Shown here in pieces: positions 48,770 to 57,632 of a stretch of 64,000 nt of DNA. Every line of letters begins with the position of its first letter. Position 1 is the first letter of the stretch. Origin of the DNA: Turneriella sp942492915 (lineage in GTDB: Bacteria; Spirochaetota; Leptospiria; Turneriellales; Turneriellaceae). Where the stretch lies: NCBI GenBank assembly GCA_942492915.1, contig OW818662.1, positions 3,782,001-3,846,000 on the forward strand, written 5' to 3'. The notes beneath the pieces were generated by a model. The model was not told where the DNA came from. It was given only the letters and a program-made list of their open reading frames with translations, and did no database searches. The translations under genes and the position numbers were made by a program.

Positions 48770-49831
48770 ATGGCATTGACAATCAACGATATTGAACTGC
48801 AACTCGGCTCGCATGCGGGCCTGCTGATACACAAATGTGAAACGATACATAAAGAGGCTTTGCATCTGCCTTCGCCCGACGTCGTCGACCACATCTACGC
48901 GCAGACGAACCGCAACAACAACGTGCTGCGCTCCATACAGTCGATCATCGGCCATGGCCGCCTCGCGAACACGGGTTATGTCTCGATTCTGCCTGTTGAT
49001 CAGGGAATCGAACATTCTGCAGGTGCTTCATTCGCGCCAAACCCGATCTACTTTGACCCCGAAAACATCGTTAAGCTCGCGATCGAAGGCGGCTGCAATG
49101 CCGTCGCGTCAACGTATGGAGTTCTCGCGTCAGTGTCGCGCAAATACGCGCACAAGATTCCTTTTATCGTGAAGATCAACCATAACGAATTTTTGTCTTA
49201 CCCGAATAAGTATGACCAGATCATGTTCGGCACTGTTGAAGAAGCTGCTGCGATGGGCGCCGTCGCCGTCGGGGCCACGATCTATTTCGGTTCAGACGAA
49301 TCGGCACGCCAGATCGTAGAAGTTGCGCAGGCATTCGAGCGCGCACACGAACTCGGCCTCGCGACGATTCTGTGGTGCTACCTCAGAAACAGCGATTTCA
49401 AAAAAGACGGTGTGGATTATCACACGTCAACAGACTTGACCTCACAGGCAAACCATCTCGGCGTCACGATTCAGGCCGACATCATTAAGCAGAAGCTGCC
49501 GACGAACAACGGCGGCTATAACGCATTAAAATTCGGCAAGACACACCCGAAGGTCTATTCTGACCTGACGACTGACAATCCTATTGATCTGACGCGCTAC
49601 CAGGTGGCGAACTGCTACATGGGTCGCATGGGGCTCATCAACTCAGGCGGAGAGTCAAAAGGTGCAACCGACCTCGCAGAAGCTGTGACCACTGCGGTGA
49701 TCAACAAGCGTGCGGGGGGCATGGGTCTTATCTCAGGCCGCAAGGCATTCCAGAAGCCGATTAAAGAGGGTATCGAGCTCTTGAACGCGGTTCAAGATGT
49801 CTACCTATGCAAAGACGTGACAATAGCATAA
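48770..49831 (+). CDS. fbaB: Class I fructose-bisphosphate aldolase (DhnA/FbaB type)
   Basis: A 353-residue glycolytic and gluconeogenic enzyme using a Schiff-base Lys. The sequence closely follows E. coli FbaB: LPVDQGIEHSAG, VKINHNEFLSYPN, GATIYFGSDESARQI, LWCYLRNS, ADIIKQKLP (catalytic Lys), NCYMGRMGLINSGG and NKRAGGMGLISGRKAFQKP. Length is identical to that family. ATG 48770 is the start. A perfect hairpin overlaps its stop codon. Confidence 0.97.
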   Translation: MALTINDIELQLGSHAGLLIHKCETIHKEALHLPSPDVVDHIYAQTNRNNNVLRSIQSIIGHGRLANTGYVSILPVDQGIEHSAGASFAPNPIYFDPENIVKLAIEGGCNAVASTYGVLASVSRKYAHKIPFIVKINHNEFLSYPNKYDQIMFGTVEEAAAMGAVAVGATIYFGSDESARQIVEVAQAFERAHELGLATILWCYLRNSDFKKDGVDYHTSTDLTSQANHLGVTIQADIIKQKLPTNNGGYNALKFGKTHPKVYSDLTTDNPIDLTRYQVANCYMGRMGLINSGGESKGATDLAEAVTTAVINKRAGGMGLISGRKAFQKPIKEGIELLNAVQDVYLCKDVTIA

Positions 49832-49857
49832 TGAACGGGTGTTGCCCGTTCATTATG
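49827..49857. terminator. Bidirectional hairpin between aldolase and cNMP-binding genes
   Basis: CATAATGAACGGG (49827-49839) and CCCGTTCATTATG (49845-49857) are exact complements with a TGTTG loop. The aldolase stop codon (49829-49831) is in the left arm; the convergent cNMP gene stops at 49860, just outside. Confidence 0.75.
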
Positions 49858-49859
49858 TC

Positions 49860-50321
49860 TTAGTGTTTTTCCCACATTAACGACGATCTGAGCTCGTGCG
49901 CAGTCTGCCGAATGCGCCGGGCGAGAATGCGCGCCAGGTTGCGCATCGTGATGTAGCCCATGCGGCTATCCTGATCAAAAATTTCGTAGATCGCGCTGCT
50001 GGGTATTTTGAAAACTGTCGTTTTTTGAATCGCAAGCGCGCTCGCTGATCGTGGTTCGCCGTCAATGAAAGCAAATTCACCGAAAAGTTTTCCCGGCAAA
50101 ATCGTGTGTATCGTCGCGCTGTCGGTCTTGCCGAGTGCACCGATAATCTGCACGCGCCCTTCGGTCAGAATATACAGGTCAGATTCAGTGCTCTGTTCGT
50201 GAAAAATTTCCTGATTTTCGTCGAATTCGACTTTGATCGCTTTCTCGGCTATAAGCCCAAGATCGGCTTCGGTGAGTCCCTTAAAAAGTTCAAAGCTGGC
50301 GAGTAATTTCTGAATATCCAT
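49860..50321 (-). CDS. Cyclic-nucleotide-binding domain protein
   Basis: A 153-residue protein made of one cNMP-binding barrel with the phosphate-binding cassette FGEFAFIDGEPRSASALA (Glu and Arg present), preceded by a helix and followed by a C-terminal helical stretch without an HTH. The complete cassette suggests real cyclic nucleotide binding, so it may sense cAMP made by the cyclase encoded at 5684. It starts 3 bases after the Na/Pi cotransporter stop and might control or sense that transporter. Confidence 0.85.
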   Translation of the reverse strand: MDIQKLLASFELFKGLTEADLGLIAEKAIKVEFDENQEIFHEQSTESDLYILTEGRVQIIGALGKTDSATIHTILPGKLFGEFAFIDGEPRSASALAIQKTTVFKIPSSAIYEIFDQDSRMGYITMRNLARILARRIRQTAHELRSSLMWEKH

Positions 50322-50324
50322 TGT

Positions 50325-52367
50325 TTAGTCCTGATTTTCCAATATGGTTTTGCTGATCTGGTGCACGTCGGTTGCGGCGACGCGCAACGAGTCGAGCACG
50401 TCGACAAAACTGTTCATGCCGGCGCTGTCTTGTTCGGCGCCCGCAAGCAGGCTGTCCAGATTCTGGCTCTGCACTTTTTTCGACATGAATTTCAGTTTCT
50501 TGTAGAGTAAACCCGACTCTTCGGCGAGCGGAATGTTCTTCGTTTCAAATGCCTGAAGGTTCTTTTCAAGCAATTCAGCTATCTTAGCCAGTAGAAATTC
50601 AAGGTCCTTTTTCTGGTTTTCATTGAAACTCGCGAACTCGTCAGTAGCGCCTTTCATCACCGGCAGCACCTCGACCTGCAGCGAGCTGGCGAGTTGCCGC
50701 ATGTCTTCAGCGAGGTGCAGGTAATACGTGGCTTCGCGTGATTCGCTGTTGCTGAGCGTTAATTTAGCCAGGTCGCGCAGGTAGAGCTTAATCGCGTCAG
50801 AGAGCAGGGCCACCTGTCTGTTCGTCGTTTCGACATGCACTTCAGTTGTTACTACCGCCTGTGGGTTCCAGATGTTGCGCAGGTCGCTCAGTGTATCGAG
50901 CAAGATGTTTCCCGCTCGCATGAGTTCGCGCCTCGTCTGTTCGAGTGAAAGGCTAGAAGATTTGATGTCTCCGGGTTGTATAAACTGTGGTTTGAAAACC
51001 GTCGGTGCAGGCCCTGTATCTTTGATGAGGTAGCGCACGGACCTTTCCATGAGCCCGATGAAAGGCAAAAAGATAAGGGTGTTGATGCCGTTAAAAAACA
51101 TGTGTGCATTCGCGATGGCTCGCGAAATATTACCCGGTTCAACAGAGTCTGTGAATTTTTTGATGAATTCGGCGAACGGTGTCAAAAACGGAAAGAATAT
51201 CATTACCCCGAGAAAATTGAACAAGAAATGAATCAGCGCTACCCGCTTACCGTCGCGGCCCGAGCCGATACTGCCCAAAACGGCTGTCATCGTGGTGCCG
51301 ATGTTCGCACCAAACGCGATGACTATGGCCGCTTTGAGGGTTAAAATGCCCTGCGTTGCCAACGCGATCGAGATACCGATGGCGGCGCCGCTTGATTGTA
51401 TGATGCCGGTAAATACCGTGGCGACTGTTAAGCCCAACAGCGGCTTTTCGCCGATGGATGTGAGAAGGTCGGTAAACGCCGGCACCGAACGCAGCGGGTT
51501 CATTGCGTCGCTCATGAGTCCCATGCCGAAGAAGATCAGGCCGAAACCGAAAATGATCTGGCCCATGAACTTAACACCTTGAGATTTTGAACCAAAAATG
51601 ATCGAGGTGAAGAAACCCAGCGCAATCAAAAGCGGAGCATAGTCAGAAATGTTGAAGGCGATAAGTTGCACAGTCAACGTGGTTCCGATATTGCTGCCAT
51701 AGATGACACCGATCGACTGTTTGAGCGTCATGAGCGTAGAGCTGACGAAACCAATGATCATGACGGTCGTCGCGCTCGAACTCTGTATGGCCGCAGTTGT
51801 GAGCATGCCGACGATCACGCCCATGACCGGTTTGTTGGTGAGCTTGCCGAGTATGACACGCATCTTGTCGCCAGCGACTTTCTGCAGGCCTTCTGAGCTT
51901 GAGTCCATGCCAAAGAGAAAAATCGCGAGGCCCCCGAAGAGCCCGAGAATCAAGAAGACCATCCACCCGCTGCGCAGCGCCTTCACTCTGATTTCGACCG
52001 GCGTGACCTCGAGTTTTGCATTGTGGAAGGCGTCGACGATGTAATCCCCGGATTTGTCGCCGATGCGCAGGCTCGATCGTGCAAACCCGTCGGCGCCGGT
52101 GATTACCTCGAGCGGCTCGAGTTTTGCATTCAAGCCGGGTGCATGACTGATATGAAAGCGCACGAGTTCCCCTGCAACAGGCTGACCGTTCTTGAGCACG
52201 CGTACAGCGATGCCCTGTGCGATGGTGCCCGATTCGAGGCCCGTCAGGCTTTTTTGGCCGACGGGGTATGAATGGTTTTCGAGTTTGAAGGTATCTGCCG
52301 CCGTTATGGCGCCCCCATTCCAGAGAAAAAATACGGGAATGGCAAGCCTCAAAGCGTGTTTACTCAT
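50325..52367 (-). CDS. Na/Pi cotransporter with N-terminal Ig-like domain and PhoU-like tail
   Basis: A 680-residue protein. After a signal peptide (LAIPVFFLWNGGAITAA) comes an Ig-like (Big_1-type) domain of about 100 residues (GIAVRVLKNGQPVAGELVRFHIS, GADGFARSSLRIG, GDYIVDA). Next is the Na/Pi cotransporter core with its two repeats (QSSSATTVMIIGF and QSSGAAIGISIAL), then a PhoU-like helical C-terminus. The PhoU tail is usual for this bacterial family; the extracytoplasmic Ig-like front is not. ATG 52367 is chosen because it begins the signal peptide. Coupled to the cNMP-binding gene. Confidence 0.88.
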   Translation of the reverse strand: MSKHALRLAIPVFFLWNGGAITAADTFKLENHSYPVGQKSLTGLESGTIAQGIAVRVLKNGQPVAGELVRFHISHAPGLNAKLEPLEVITGADGFARSSLRIGDKSGDYIVDAFHNAKLEVTPVEIRVKALRSGWMVFLILGLFGGLAIFLFGMDSSSEGLQKVAGDKMRVILGKLTNKPVMGVIVGMLTTAAIQSSSATTVMIIGFVSSTLMTLKQSIGVIYGSNIGTTLTVQLIAFNISDYAPLLIALGFFTSIIFGSKSQGVKFMGQIIFGFGLIFFGMGLMSDAMNPLRSVPAFTDLLTSIGEKPLLGLTVATVFTGIIQSSGAAIGISIALATQGILTLKAAIVIAFGANIGTTMTAVLGSIGSGRDGKRVALIHFLFNFLGVMIFFPFLTPFAEFIKKFTDSVEPGNISRAIANAHMFFNGINTLIFLPFIGLMERSVRYLIKDTGPAPTVFKPQFIQPGDIKSSSLSLEQTRRELMRAGNILLDTLSDLRNIWNPQAVVTTEVHVETTNRQVALLSDAIKLYLRDLAKLTLSNSESREATYYLHLAEDMRQLASSLQVEVLPVMKGATDEFASFNENQKKDLEFLLAKIAELLEKNLQAFETKNIPLAEESGLLYKKLKFMSKKVQSQNLDSLLAGAEQDSAGMNSFVDVLDSLRVAATDVHQISKTILENQD

Positions 52368-52463
52368 GATGAAAAATATCCTGTTTAGCAGTTTGTCTGC
52401 GTTGTCAATCGACAGAGCGACGAGGCCATCGGCAGTACCAGAAATACCGCGTACACGCATTTA

Positions 52464-52481
52464 TAGACTAAATAGTCTATT
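52464..52481. promoter_or_regulatory. Candidate TetR-type operator between the Na/Pi and Pta-family genes
   Basis: ATAGACTA (52464-52471) and TAGTCTAT (52474-52481) are exact complements around AA. It contains TAGAC-N6-GTCTA, the form of operator bound by NemR-like TetR repressors. It is located in the divergent region, 97 bases from the Na/Pi start and 69 bases from the Pta-family start. No TetR gene is adjacent. Confidence 0.5.
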
Positions 52482-52549
52482 ATGAATCTGCGTCAGCTTT
52501 ACGCCGTGGCGGCGAATTTTATACCATTATCCGGGTGTAAGGAGATCGC

Positions 52550-53491
52550 ATGATAACTAACTTTAAACAGGTCGAAGACAAGATTCACAGCTATCCGACG
52601 CAGAGAATTGCGGTCGCCTCGGGTACTGATTCCGAGACGCTGCATGCAGTGGCCATGGCCCGTGAAAAAAACATCGCCGAATGTGTGCTGGCGGGCGACG
52701 AACGTGTGATTCGTGAGACTGCCGAAAAAGAAAATATCAGCCTTGCGGGTGTTGAAATTGTCAATGTCGCCGACCCGGTTAAGGCAGGGCTTGCCGCCGT
52801 GCAGCTGGTGAGCGAGAACAAAGCGCAGATATTTATGAAAGGGTATATTCACAGCGACGATTTTCTGCGCTGTGTATTGAACAAAGAAGTGGGCCTGCGC
52901 GCTGATAATTTGCTGAACCACGTTTTTATACTTGAAGCAACGCACCTTGGCCGACTGCTCTTCATTACCGACGGGGCGATGAACATAGCGCCGAGTCTCG
53001 AAGAAAAAGCGCGCATCATCAGCAATACGGTCGCGCTTGCGCAGATTTTTGAAATTGATCAACCGAAAGTCGCAGCAATTTCTGCGGTTGAAGTTGTGAC
53101 CCCCGGCATACAGTCGACAATTGACGCGGCGCTGCTGGCCAAAATGAGCGACCGCAACCAGTTTCACGGCGGCATCGTCGACGGGCCGCTCGCTCTTGAT
53201 AACGCGATTAATCCCCTCGCTGCGAAGTATAAAAAAATCGGCGGAGTCGTCGCGGGCAACGCAGATATTCTGCTCATGCCCGACATCGTTTCGGGCAACG
53301 CGGTCGCGAAAGCCTTTGCGCACATCACCGGTGGCACGACCGCGGGCCTCATCTTCGGCGCGAAGGCCCCTGTAATTTTGCCGTCCCGCTCAGATTCAAA
53401 AGAAAGCAAACTTATGGGCATGGCGTGCGCGGTATACGTCGCCGGGGCGAATGCACAGAAGCGCGTTAAAATAGGGAAAGTCCATTTTTGA
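52550..53491 (+). CDS. Phosphate acetyl/butyryltransferase family protein
   Basis: A 313-residue enzyme of the PTA/PTB family that swaps the CoA of an acyl-CoA for phosphate. Family blocks include KAQIFMKGYIHSDDFLRCVLN, HVFILEATH, LFITDGAMNIAP, VEVVTPGIQSTIDAALLAKM and VDGPLALDNAI. This short form is closer to phosphate butyryltransferase than to long Pta. With the acetate kinase gene just downstream it forms a substrate-level ATP-generating or acyl-phosphate pathway. AAGGAG precedes ATG 52550. A hairpin covers its stop. Confidence 0.88.
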   Translation: MITNFKQVEDKIHSYPTQRIAVASGTDSETLHAVAMAREKNIAECVLAGDERVIRETAEKENISLAGVEIVNVADPVKAGLAAVQLVSENKAQIFMKGYIHSDDFLRCVLNKEVGLRADNLLNHVFILEATHLGRLLFITDGAMNIAPSLEEKARIISNTVALAQIFEIDQPKVAAISAVEVVTPGIQSTIDAALLAKMSDRNQFHGGIVDGPLALDNAINPLAAKYKKIGGVVAGNADILLMPDIVSGNAVAKAFAHITGGTTAGLIFGAKAPVILPSRSDSKESKLMGMACAVYVAGANAQKRVKIGKVHF

Positions 53492-53521
53492 TTTGAGGCG
53501 AAGCCTCAAATCAAAATGGAC
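53480..53521. repeat. Long hairpin between the Pta-family gene and ackA
   Basis: Arms 53480-53499 and 53503-53521 pair over 19 bases with a one-base bulge and a GAA loop. The Pta-family stop (53489-53491) lies in the left arm and the ackA start (53526) is 4 bases past the right arm, so a folded stem could block ribosome access to ackA. Confidence 0.75.
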
Positions 53522-53525
53522 ATTT

Positions 53526-54707
53526 ATGAAAAAGCTCCTCGTCATCAACTGTGGTTCATCGAGCATCAAAGCGGATGTTTTTGCGCTACGGGGCGGCGAA
53601 CCTGAATTCGTCGCGAAGGCGTTCGCTGATCGTGTGGGCAAAAGCGACGCGACGCTCGTCGTGAAAGATGACAACACGACTCTCTTGAGCAGCGACATTG
53701 CGGGCCTTGACATGGCGGCGGCGATTTCGCAGCTGATGTCTGCGCTCGAAAGTACCGGCGCTTGCAAGGCGGCAGAGGTGCATGCAGTCGGCCACCGCGT
53801 CGTGCACGGCGGCAATGAGTACTCGGCTTCAGTGGTGATCGACGATGCAGTGATTTCGGCGATCCAGCGCATGTCGGTACTCGCTCCCCTGCACAACCCG
53901 GCCAACCTTGCGGGTATCAATGCCTGTCGTGCTTTGCTTTCGGTGCCTCAAGTTGCCGTGTTCGACACAGCGTTTCACCAGACTATGCCACCTGTCGCCA
54001 CAACATACGCAATACCGCGCGAACTGGCTCGAGAGTACGGCCTGCGCCGCTACGGCTTTCATGGCACCTCGCATGAATTTGTCACACGCGAATGCGCGAG
54101 GCGGATGCAGATTCGTTATGAAGACTTCAACGCGATCTCGTTGCATCTCGGCAATGGCACGAGCGCCTGCGCCGTAAGAGCCGGAAAGAGCGCCGACACC
54201 AGCATGGGCTTTACCCCCCTCGAGGGGCTCGTTATGGGTACGCGCAGCGGAGATATCGACCCCTCTTTGCCATTTTTCTTGCAGAATGTTGCCAAAATGA
54301 CGGCAGCCGACGCCGAATCGCTGCTCAATAAGAAATCAGGCCTCTTGGGGCTTGCGGGGGCGAGCGACATGCGCGAACTTCTCGGCCGCGCCGCTTCGGG
54401 TGATGCGCAGGCTGAACTTGCGATTGAAATCTTCTGCGCGCGCGCGCGCAAATATATCGGGGCCTACCTCACTTGGGGTCAGCCTCATGCGGTTATTTTT
54501 ACCGGAGGCATCGGCGAGAACTCGCCTGAAATACGCATGCGCATTTGTCGGGGCCTTGAGCATCTGGGTATCAAACTTTCAACACAGGAGAACCAAAAGC
54601 TCGCTTCGCAAGGTTTAATCAGCGCCGATACGTCACTCGCAGTCTACGCCATTGCGACCGACGAAGAGCTGATGATTGCGAAAGAAACAAAAAAACTGGC
54701 ACGCTGA
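53526..54707 (+). CDS. ackA: Acetate kinase
   Basis: A 393-residue enzyme interconverting acetyl phosphate plus ADP with acetate plus ATP. Signature motifs are LLVINCGSSSIK at the N-terminus, GHRVVHGG, APLHNPANLAGI, YGFHGTSHEFV, HLGNGTSACAV, MGFTPLEGLVMGTRSGDIDP and IFTGGIGENSPEIR. The protein is close to the usual 400 residues. ATG 53526 lacks a ribosome-binding site and follows a hairpin, so expression may depend on ribosomes arriving from the Pta-family gene. Butyrate kinase is less likely given the acetate-kinase motifs. Confidence 0.93.
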   Translation: MKKLLVINCGSSSIKADVFALRGGEPEFVAKAFADRVGKSDATLVVKDDNTTLLSSDIAGLDMAAAISQLMSALESTGACKAAEVHAVGHRVVHGGNEYSASVVIDDAVISAIQRMSVLAPLHNPANLAGINACRALLSVPQVAVFDTAFHQTMPPVATTYAIPRELAREYGLRRYGFHGTSHEFVTRECARRMQIRYEDFNAISLHLGNGTSACAVRAGKSADTSMGFTPLEGLVMGTRSGDIDPSLPFFLQNVAKMTAADAESLLNKKSGLLGLAGASDMRELLGRAASGDAQAELAIEIFCARARKYIGAYLTWGQPHAVIFTGGIGENSPEIRMRICRGLEHLGIKLSTQENQKLASQGLISADTSLAVYAIATDEELMIAKETKKLAR

Positions 54708-54822
54708 GACTTTGCCAGTGTTATTATCAGAGTAATTGCTCCACAAATGGCTTGTCCGTGTGTGTTCTCTTGAATGATGTGAAATACCCTTGCGGGTATA
54801 GCGAGCGAGTGTTCCCCCAAAG

Positions 54823-56724
54823 ATGCAGGCAGAAAGAAAGCAAAATAACTCTGCAGCCGAACATGGCTTACTGAGAAGAATTTCGGCTCGGGCGAGTTTA
54901 GAGAGATCTGCAGACTTTTCCGAGCGCGACCGGTTCATGAAGCAGGGCGATCAGCTTGCAGCAGCGCAGGCGCGCGTTCACGACCTCGAGGCCGCGCTCA
55001 ACGAGCACAGTATTGTCGCGATCACAGACAGCAAAGGTCGTATCAACTATGTGAACCAGAAGTTCTGTGCAATCTCAAAATACGCAAAGGACGAACTGAT
55101 CGGTCAAGACCATCGTATCATTAGCTCGGGCTACCACGACAAGAGTTATATGCGCGATCTCTGGCAGACGATAAAGAGCGGTGCCGTTTGGAAAGGTGAG
55201 CTCTGCAACCGCGCAAAAGACAGTTCTCTCTATTGGGTTGCGACCACTATCGTGCCGTTTACCGACGCAAAGGGTGAAATCTACGAGTACGTATCGCTTC
55301 GCACTGACATTACCGAGAGAAAAAATGCAGAACTTGCGCTTGCGAAGAGCGAGGCCAGGCTGCAATCGCTCTTCGATACCATGACCGAAGGTCTGGCACT
55401 GAACGAAGTGATTACTGACACCGACGGCGACATGGTTGACTACCGAGTTGTTTCAGTCAACAAAGCGTTTTATTCTATGGCAGATTACCGCGGTTCAGAG
55501 GTGATTGGTCGGCTTGCGACAGATTTATTTGCAGTCTCAACGGAAGAGATCAAAGAGTTTTCGCAGCGCCACGGGCATCGGACAGATTCCGTAACGTATG
55601 AGTACACAAGCCCAATAAGACAACGGGTTTTTCAGGTTTCTTGTTCTCCCGTAGTTGACGGACGATTCGTGACGTCGTTTTTCGATATTTCTGAACAAGT
55701 TGCAGCGAAAGCCAAGCTACACGAAAGTGAGGCATTTCTGCGAAATTTGACTGATCACCTGCCGGCATACGTTGCTTATTGGCGGGCTGACTACACTTGC
55801 GCGTTCGCCAACAAAGCATTTGCCGATTTTTTTGGCCGCCCGGCAGCCGAGATTATTGGCATGTCGGCAGAAGAATTGCTAGGACGCGATATCTTTCACA
55901 AGCGCAAGCACATCTACGATGCCGTGCTTGCAGGTGAAGTCGGCACAAACGTCACCACAGTAACAGATTCTGCAGGTAAGGTTGTGAGCCACGTTGCAAC
56001 GTTTGTACCCGATTGGCATGAGGGTGCTGTGCGCGGCGTATTTGCCGTTACGACGGACGTTACGCAAGTCAGTGAGCAGGCAAGGCAAATTGGTGAACTG
56101 ACGAACAAAGTTATTTCACTCTCAGAAGCAGAGCGGGCGGTTATATCTGCTGATTTGCACGATTCCGTGGGCCAGAGTCTCGTGCTGTTAAAACTGCAAT
56201 TGCGCAAAGAGCTGGGTGACATGTTGCCGGGACACGCAGACCACATAAGCCGCTGGATGAAACTCATCGACGAGACACTCAAAGTTGTGCGCGACATGTC
56301 GCACCGCATGAGCCCGATCTACCTGAAGTCGCTCGGCATCGTCGAGGCGCTCGAAGACCTGTGTGAAAGAGTCTCGATAAAAGCGGGAATCAAAATTGAA
56401 GCCAGACTCGGGCTACTGAAGGGCGTTTTCCCCGACGACTGGAGCATTGACCTTTTTCGCATCGTGCAAGAGGCTCTCACGAACGTGGTCAAATACGCGA
56501 ATGCGACGGCGGTTTCGGTCACCGTGACAGAAGTTGGCGAGCGACTTGAACTTGCGATCGCAGACAATGGCCGCGGCGTCAGCCCGGGTCACGCTGAAAA
56601 ACCGGGATTAGGCAAGCTGCTGATGCAACAGCGTGCTGCGGCGTTTGGCGGCTCAGTGGACTTTGATTCAAGTGGTCCGGGGTTCGCTGTGCGCGTTGCA
56701 ATACCCGGCGCATCGGCAAAGTGA
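54823..56724 (+). CDS. Soluble PAS sensor histidine kinase (NarX-type)
   Basis: A 633-residue cytoplasmic kinase. After a short coiled region come three PAS domains (about 55-175, 185-305, 310-425), the first with ADSKGRINYVN and TDITERKNAE. The dimerisation domain is HisKA_3 with the phospho-His H446 (SADLHDSVGQS), followed by a HATPase with VQEALTNVVKYANA and DNGRG. There are no membrane helices, so it senses cytoplasmic signals. No response regulator is adjacent. ATG 54823 is the start; the 115-base gap before it holds a small CCC-TTGC-GGG hairpin and nothing else clear. Confidence 0.9.
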   Translation: MQAERKQNNSAAEHGLLRRISARASLERSADFSERDRFMKQGDQLAAAQARVHDLEAALNEHSIVAITDSKGRINYVNQKFCAISKYAKDELIGQDHRIISSGYHDKSYMRDLWQTIKSGAVWKGELCNRAKDSSLYWVATTIVPFTDAKGEIYEYVSLRTDITERKNAELALAKSEARLQSLFDTMTEGLALNEVITDTDGDMVDYRVVSVNKAFYSMADYRGSEVIGRLATDLFAVSTEEIKEFSQRHGHRTDSVTYEYTSPIRQRVFQVSCSPVVDGRFVTSFFDISEQVAAKAKLHESEAFLRNLTDHLPAYVAYWRADYTCAFANKAFADFFGRPAAEIIGMSAEELLGRDIFHKRKHIYDAVLAGEVGTNVTTVTDSAGKVVSHVATFVPDWHEGAVRGVFAVTTDVTQVSEQARQIGELTNKVISLSEAERAVISADLHDSVGQSLVLLKLQLRKELGDMLPGHADHISRWMKLIDETLKVVRDMSHRMSPIYLKSLGIVEALEDLCERVSIKAGIKIEARLGLLKGVFPDDWSIDLFRIVQEALTNVVKYANATAVSVTVTEVGERLELAIADNGRGVSPGHAEKPGLGKLLMQQRAAAFGGSVDFDSSGPGFAVRVAIPGASAK

Positions 56725-56751
56725 TTTGAAAAATCTGAAAAAGGTGCCGAC

Positions 56752-57582
56752 CTAAAATTGCCATCTCGTACCCACGTGGCCGCCAAAATGATCAAATAGA
56801 AGTGAGTTGCCTGAAGCGAGCGTACGGGCATAGATGACGTCGATGAAGATTCGCTCGAAAAGAGTATAACCGAGCGAAAGGTCAATCGTCGTGTACCATA
56901 CGCGTAGATTCAGATAAGTCCAACCCGGTTCACCGAATGCGCTACCACCGAAAGTTCTGAGTGTAGAGAGGCCAATGCCGGTGCGAAGGTTCGCGGGTAA
57001 ATATGTAGCAACGCCAGCTTTTAGCATCATTTGGTCAAAAGGCTCGCCCGTGCGCAGAGTATAAAGAGGCTCTATGTATGGTGAGATGTTAATTGCTCCC
57101 ACCTGCCAGATTTTCGAAATGTTTGCAGAAAAGCGATAATCGGTCTGTCCCTGACCAATTGCCGTATGTTGTCTCGTAGGGTAGTCTGCCAGGGGGACCT
57201 TAATATCACTTCGCAGTTTAATCGAAGCAAACTCGTCATCGCGCTCGCTCAAAATTGCATACGAGCCGCCGAGCCAACTATCACCGGGTGAATTTACGTT
57301 GATACCCGGCGTGTCGCGTTCGCGCGCAATCACATATGCCAGTGCCGTATGCACTTCCGCGCGATTGAAAACGCCGGCTGAGAGCAGTATAAACTGACTG
57401 AACCACGATATGTTGGGAAAGTCGGCTATTGAACCGTCGTTGCGCGTCAGCGTGCTCGATTTTGATTCAACCGCATAATAACCAAGGTAGATTTCACCGG
57501 GTTGCAGATACCATGCACGAATCGGTGTCCCCAAACACAATAGAAAGACGGCGAGAATGCAGGGCGTGATCAATCGGCGCAT
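56752..57582 (-). CDS. Outer-membrane beta-barrel protein
   Basis: A 276-residue protein with a signal peptide (RRLITPCILAVFLLCLGTPIRA). The mature part begins WYLQPGEIYLGYY and continues as amphipathic strands to a final GTRWQF, a C-terminal Phe typical of barrels. The opening resembles the WVRAPGETLVGLG start of the next gene product, so they may be related. ATG 57582 is chosen to start the signal peptide; a longer frame to 57618 exists. Probably part of one transcript with the following barrel gene. Confidence 0.7.
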   Translation of the reverse strand: MRRLITPCILAVFLLCLGTPIRAWYLQPGEIYLGYYAVESKSSTLTRNDGSIADFPNISWFSQFILLSAGVFNRAEVHTALAYVIARERDTPGINVNSPGDSWLGGSYAILSERDDEFASIKLRSDIKVPLADYPTRQHTAIGQGQTDYRFSANISKIWQVGAINISPYIEPLYTLRTGEPFDQMMLKAGVATYLPANLRTGIGLSTLRTFGGSAFGEPGWTYLNLRVWYTTIDLSLGYTLFERIFIDVIYARTLASGNSLLFDHFGGHVGTRWQF

Positions 57583-57632
57583 TCTATGATGTCTGCGCAA
57601 TACAAATTCGCCCATCAATCGCGGCTAGTCAG

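Noticed and set aside
52499..53323. 274-codon minus-strand frame
   Set aside because: Antisense to the Pta-family gene; composition is shadow-like.
54784..54799. ATACCC/GGGTAT hairpin as terminator of ackA
   Set aside because: Six-base stem, 77 bases after the stop and without a T-run; too weak to call.
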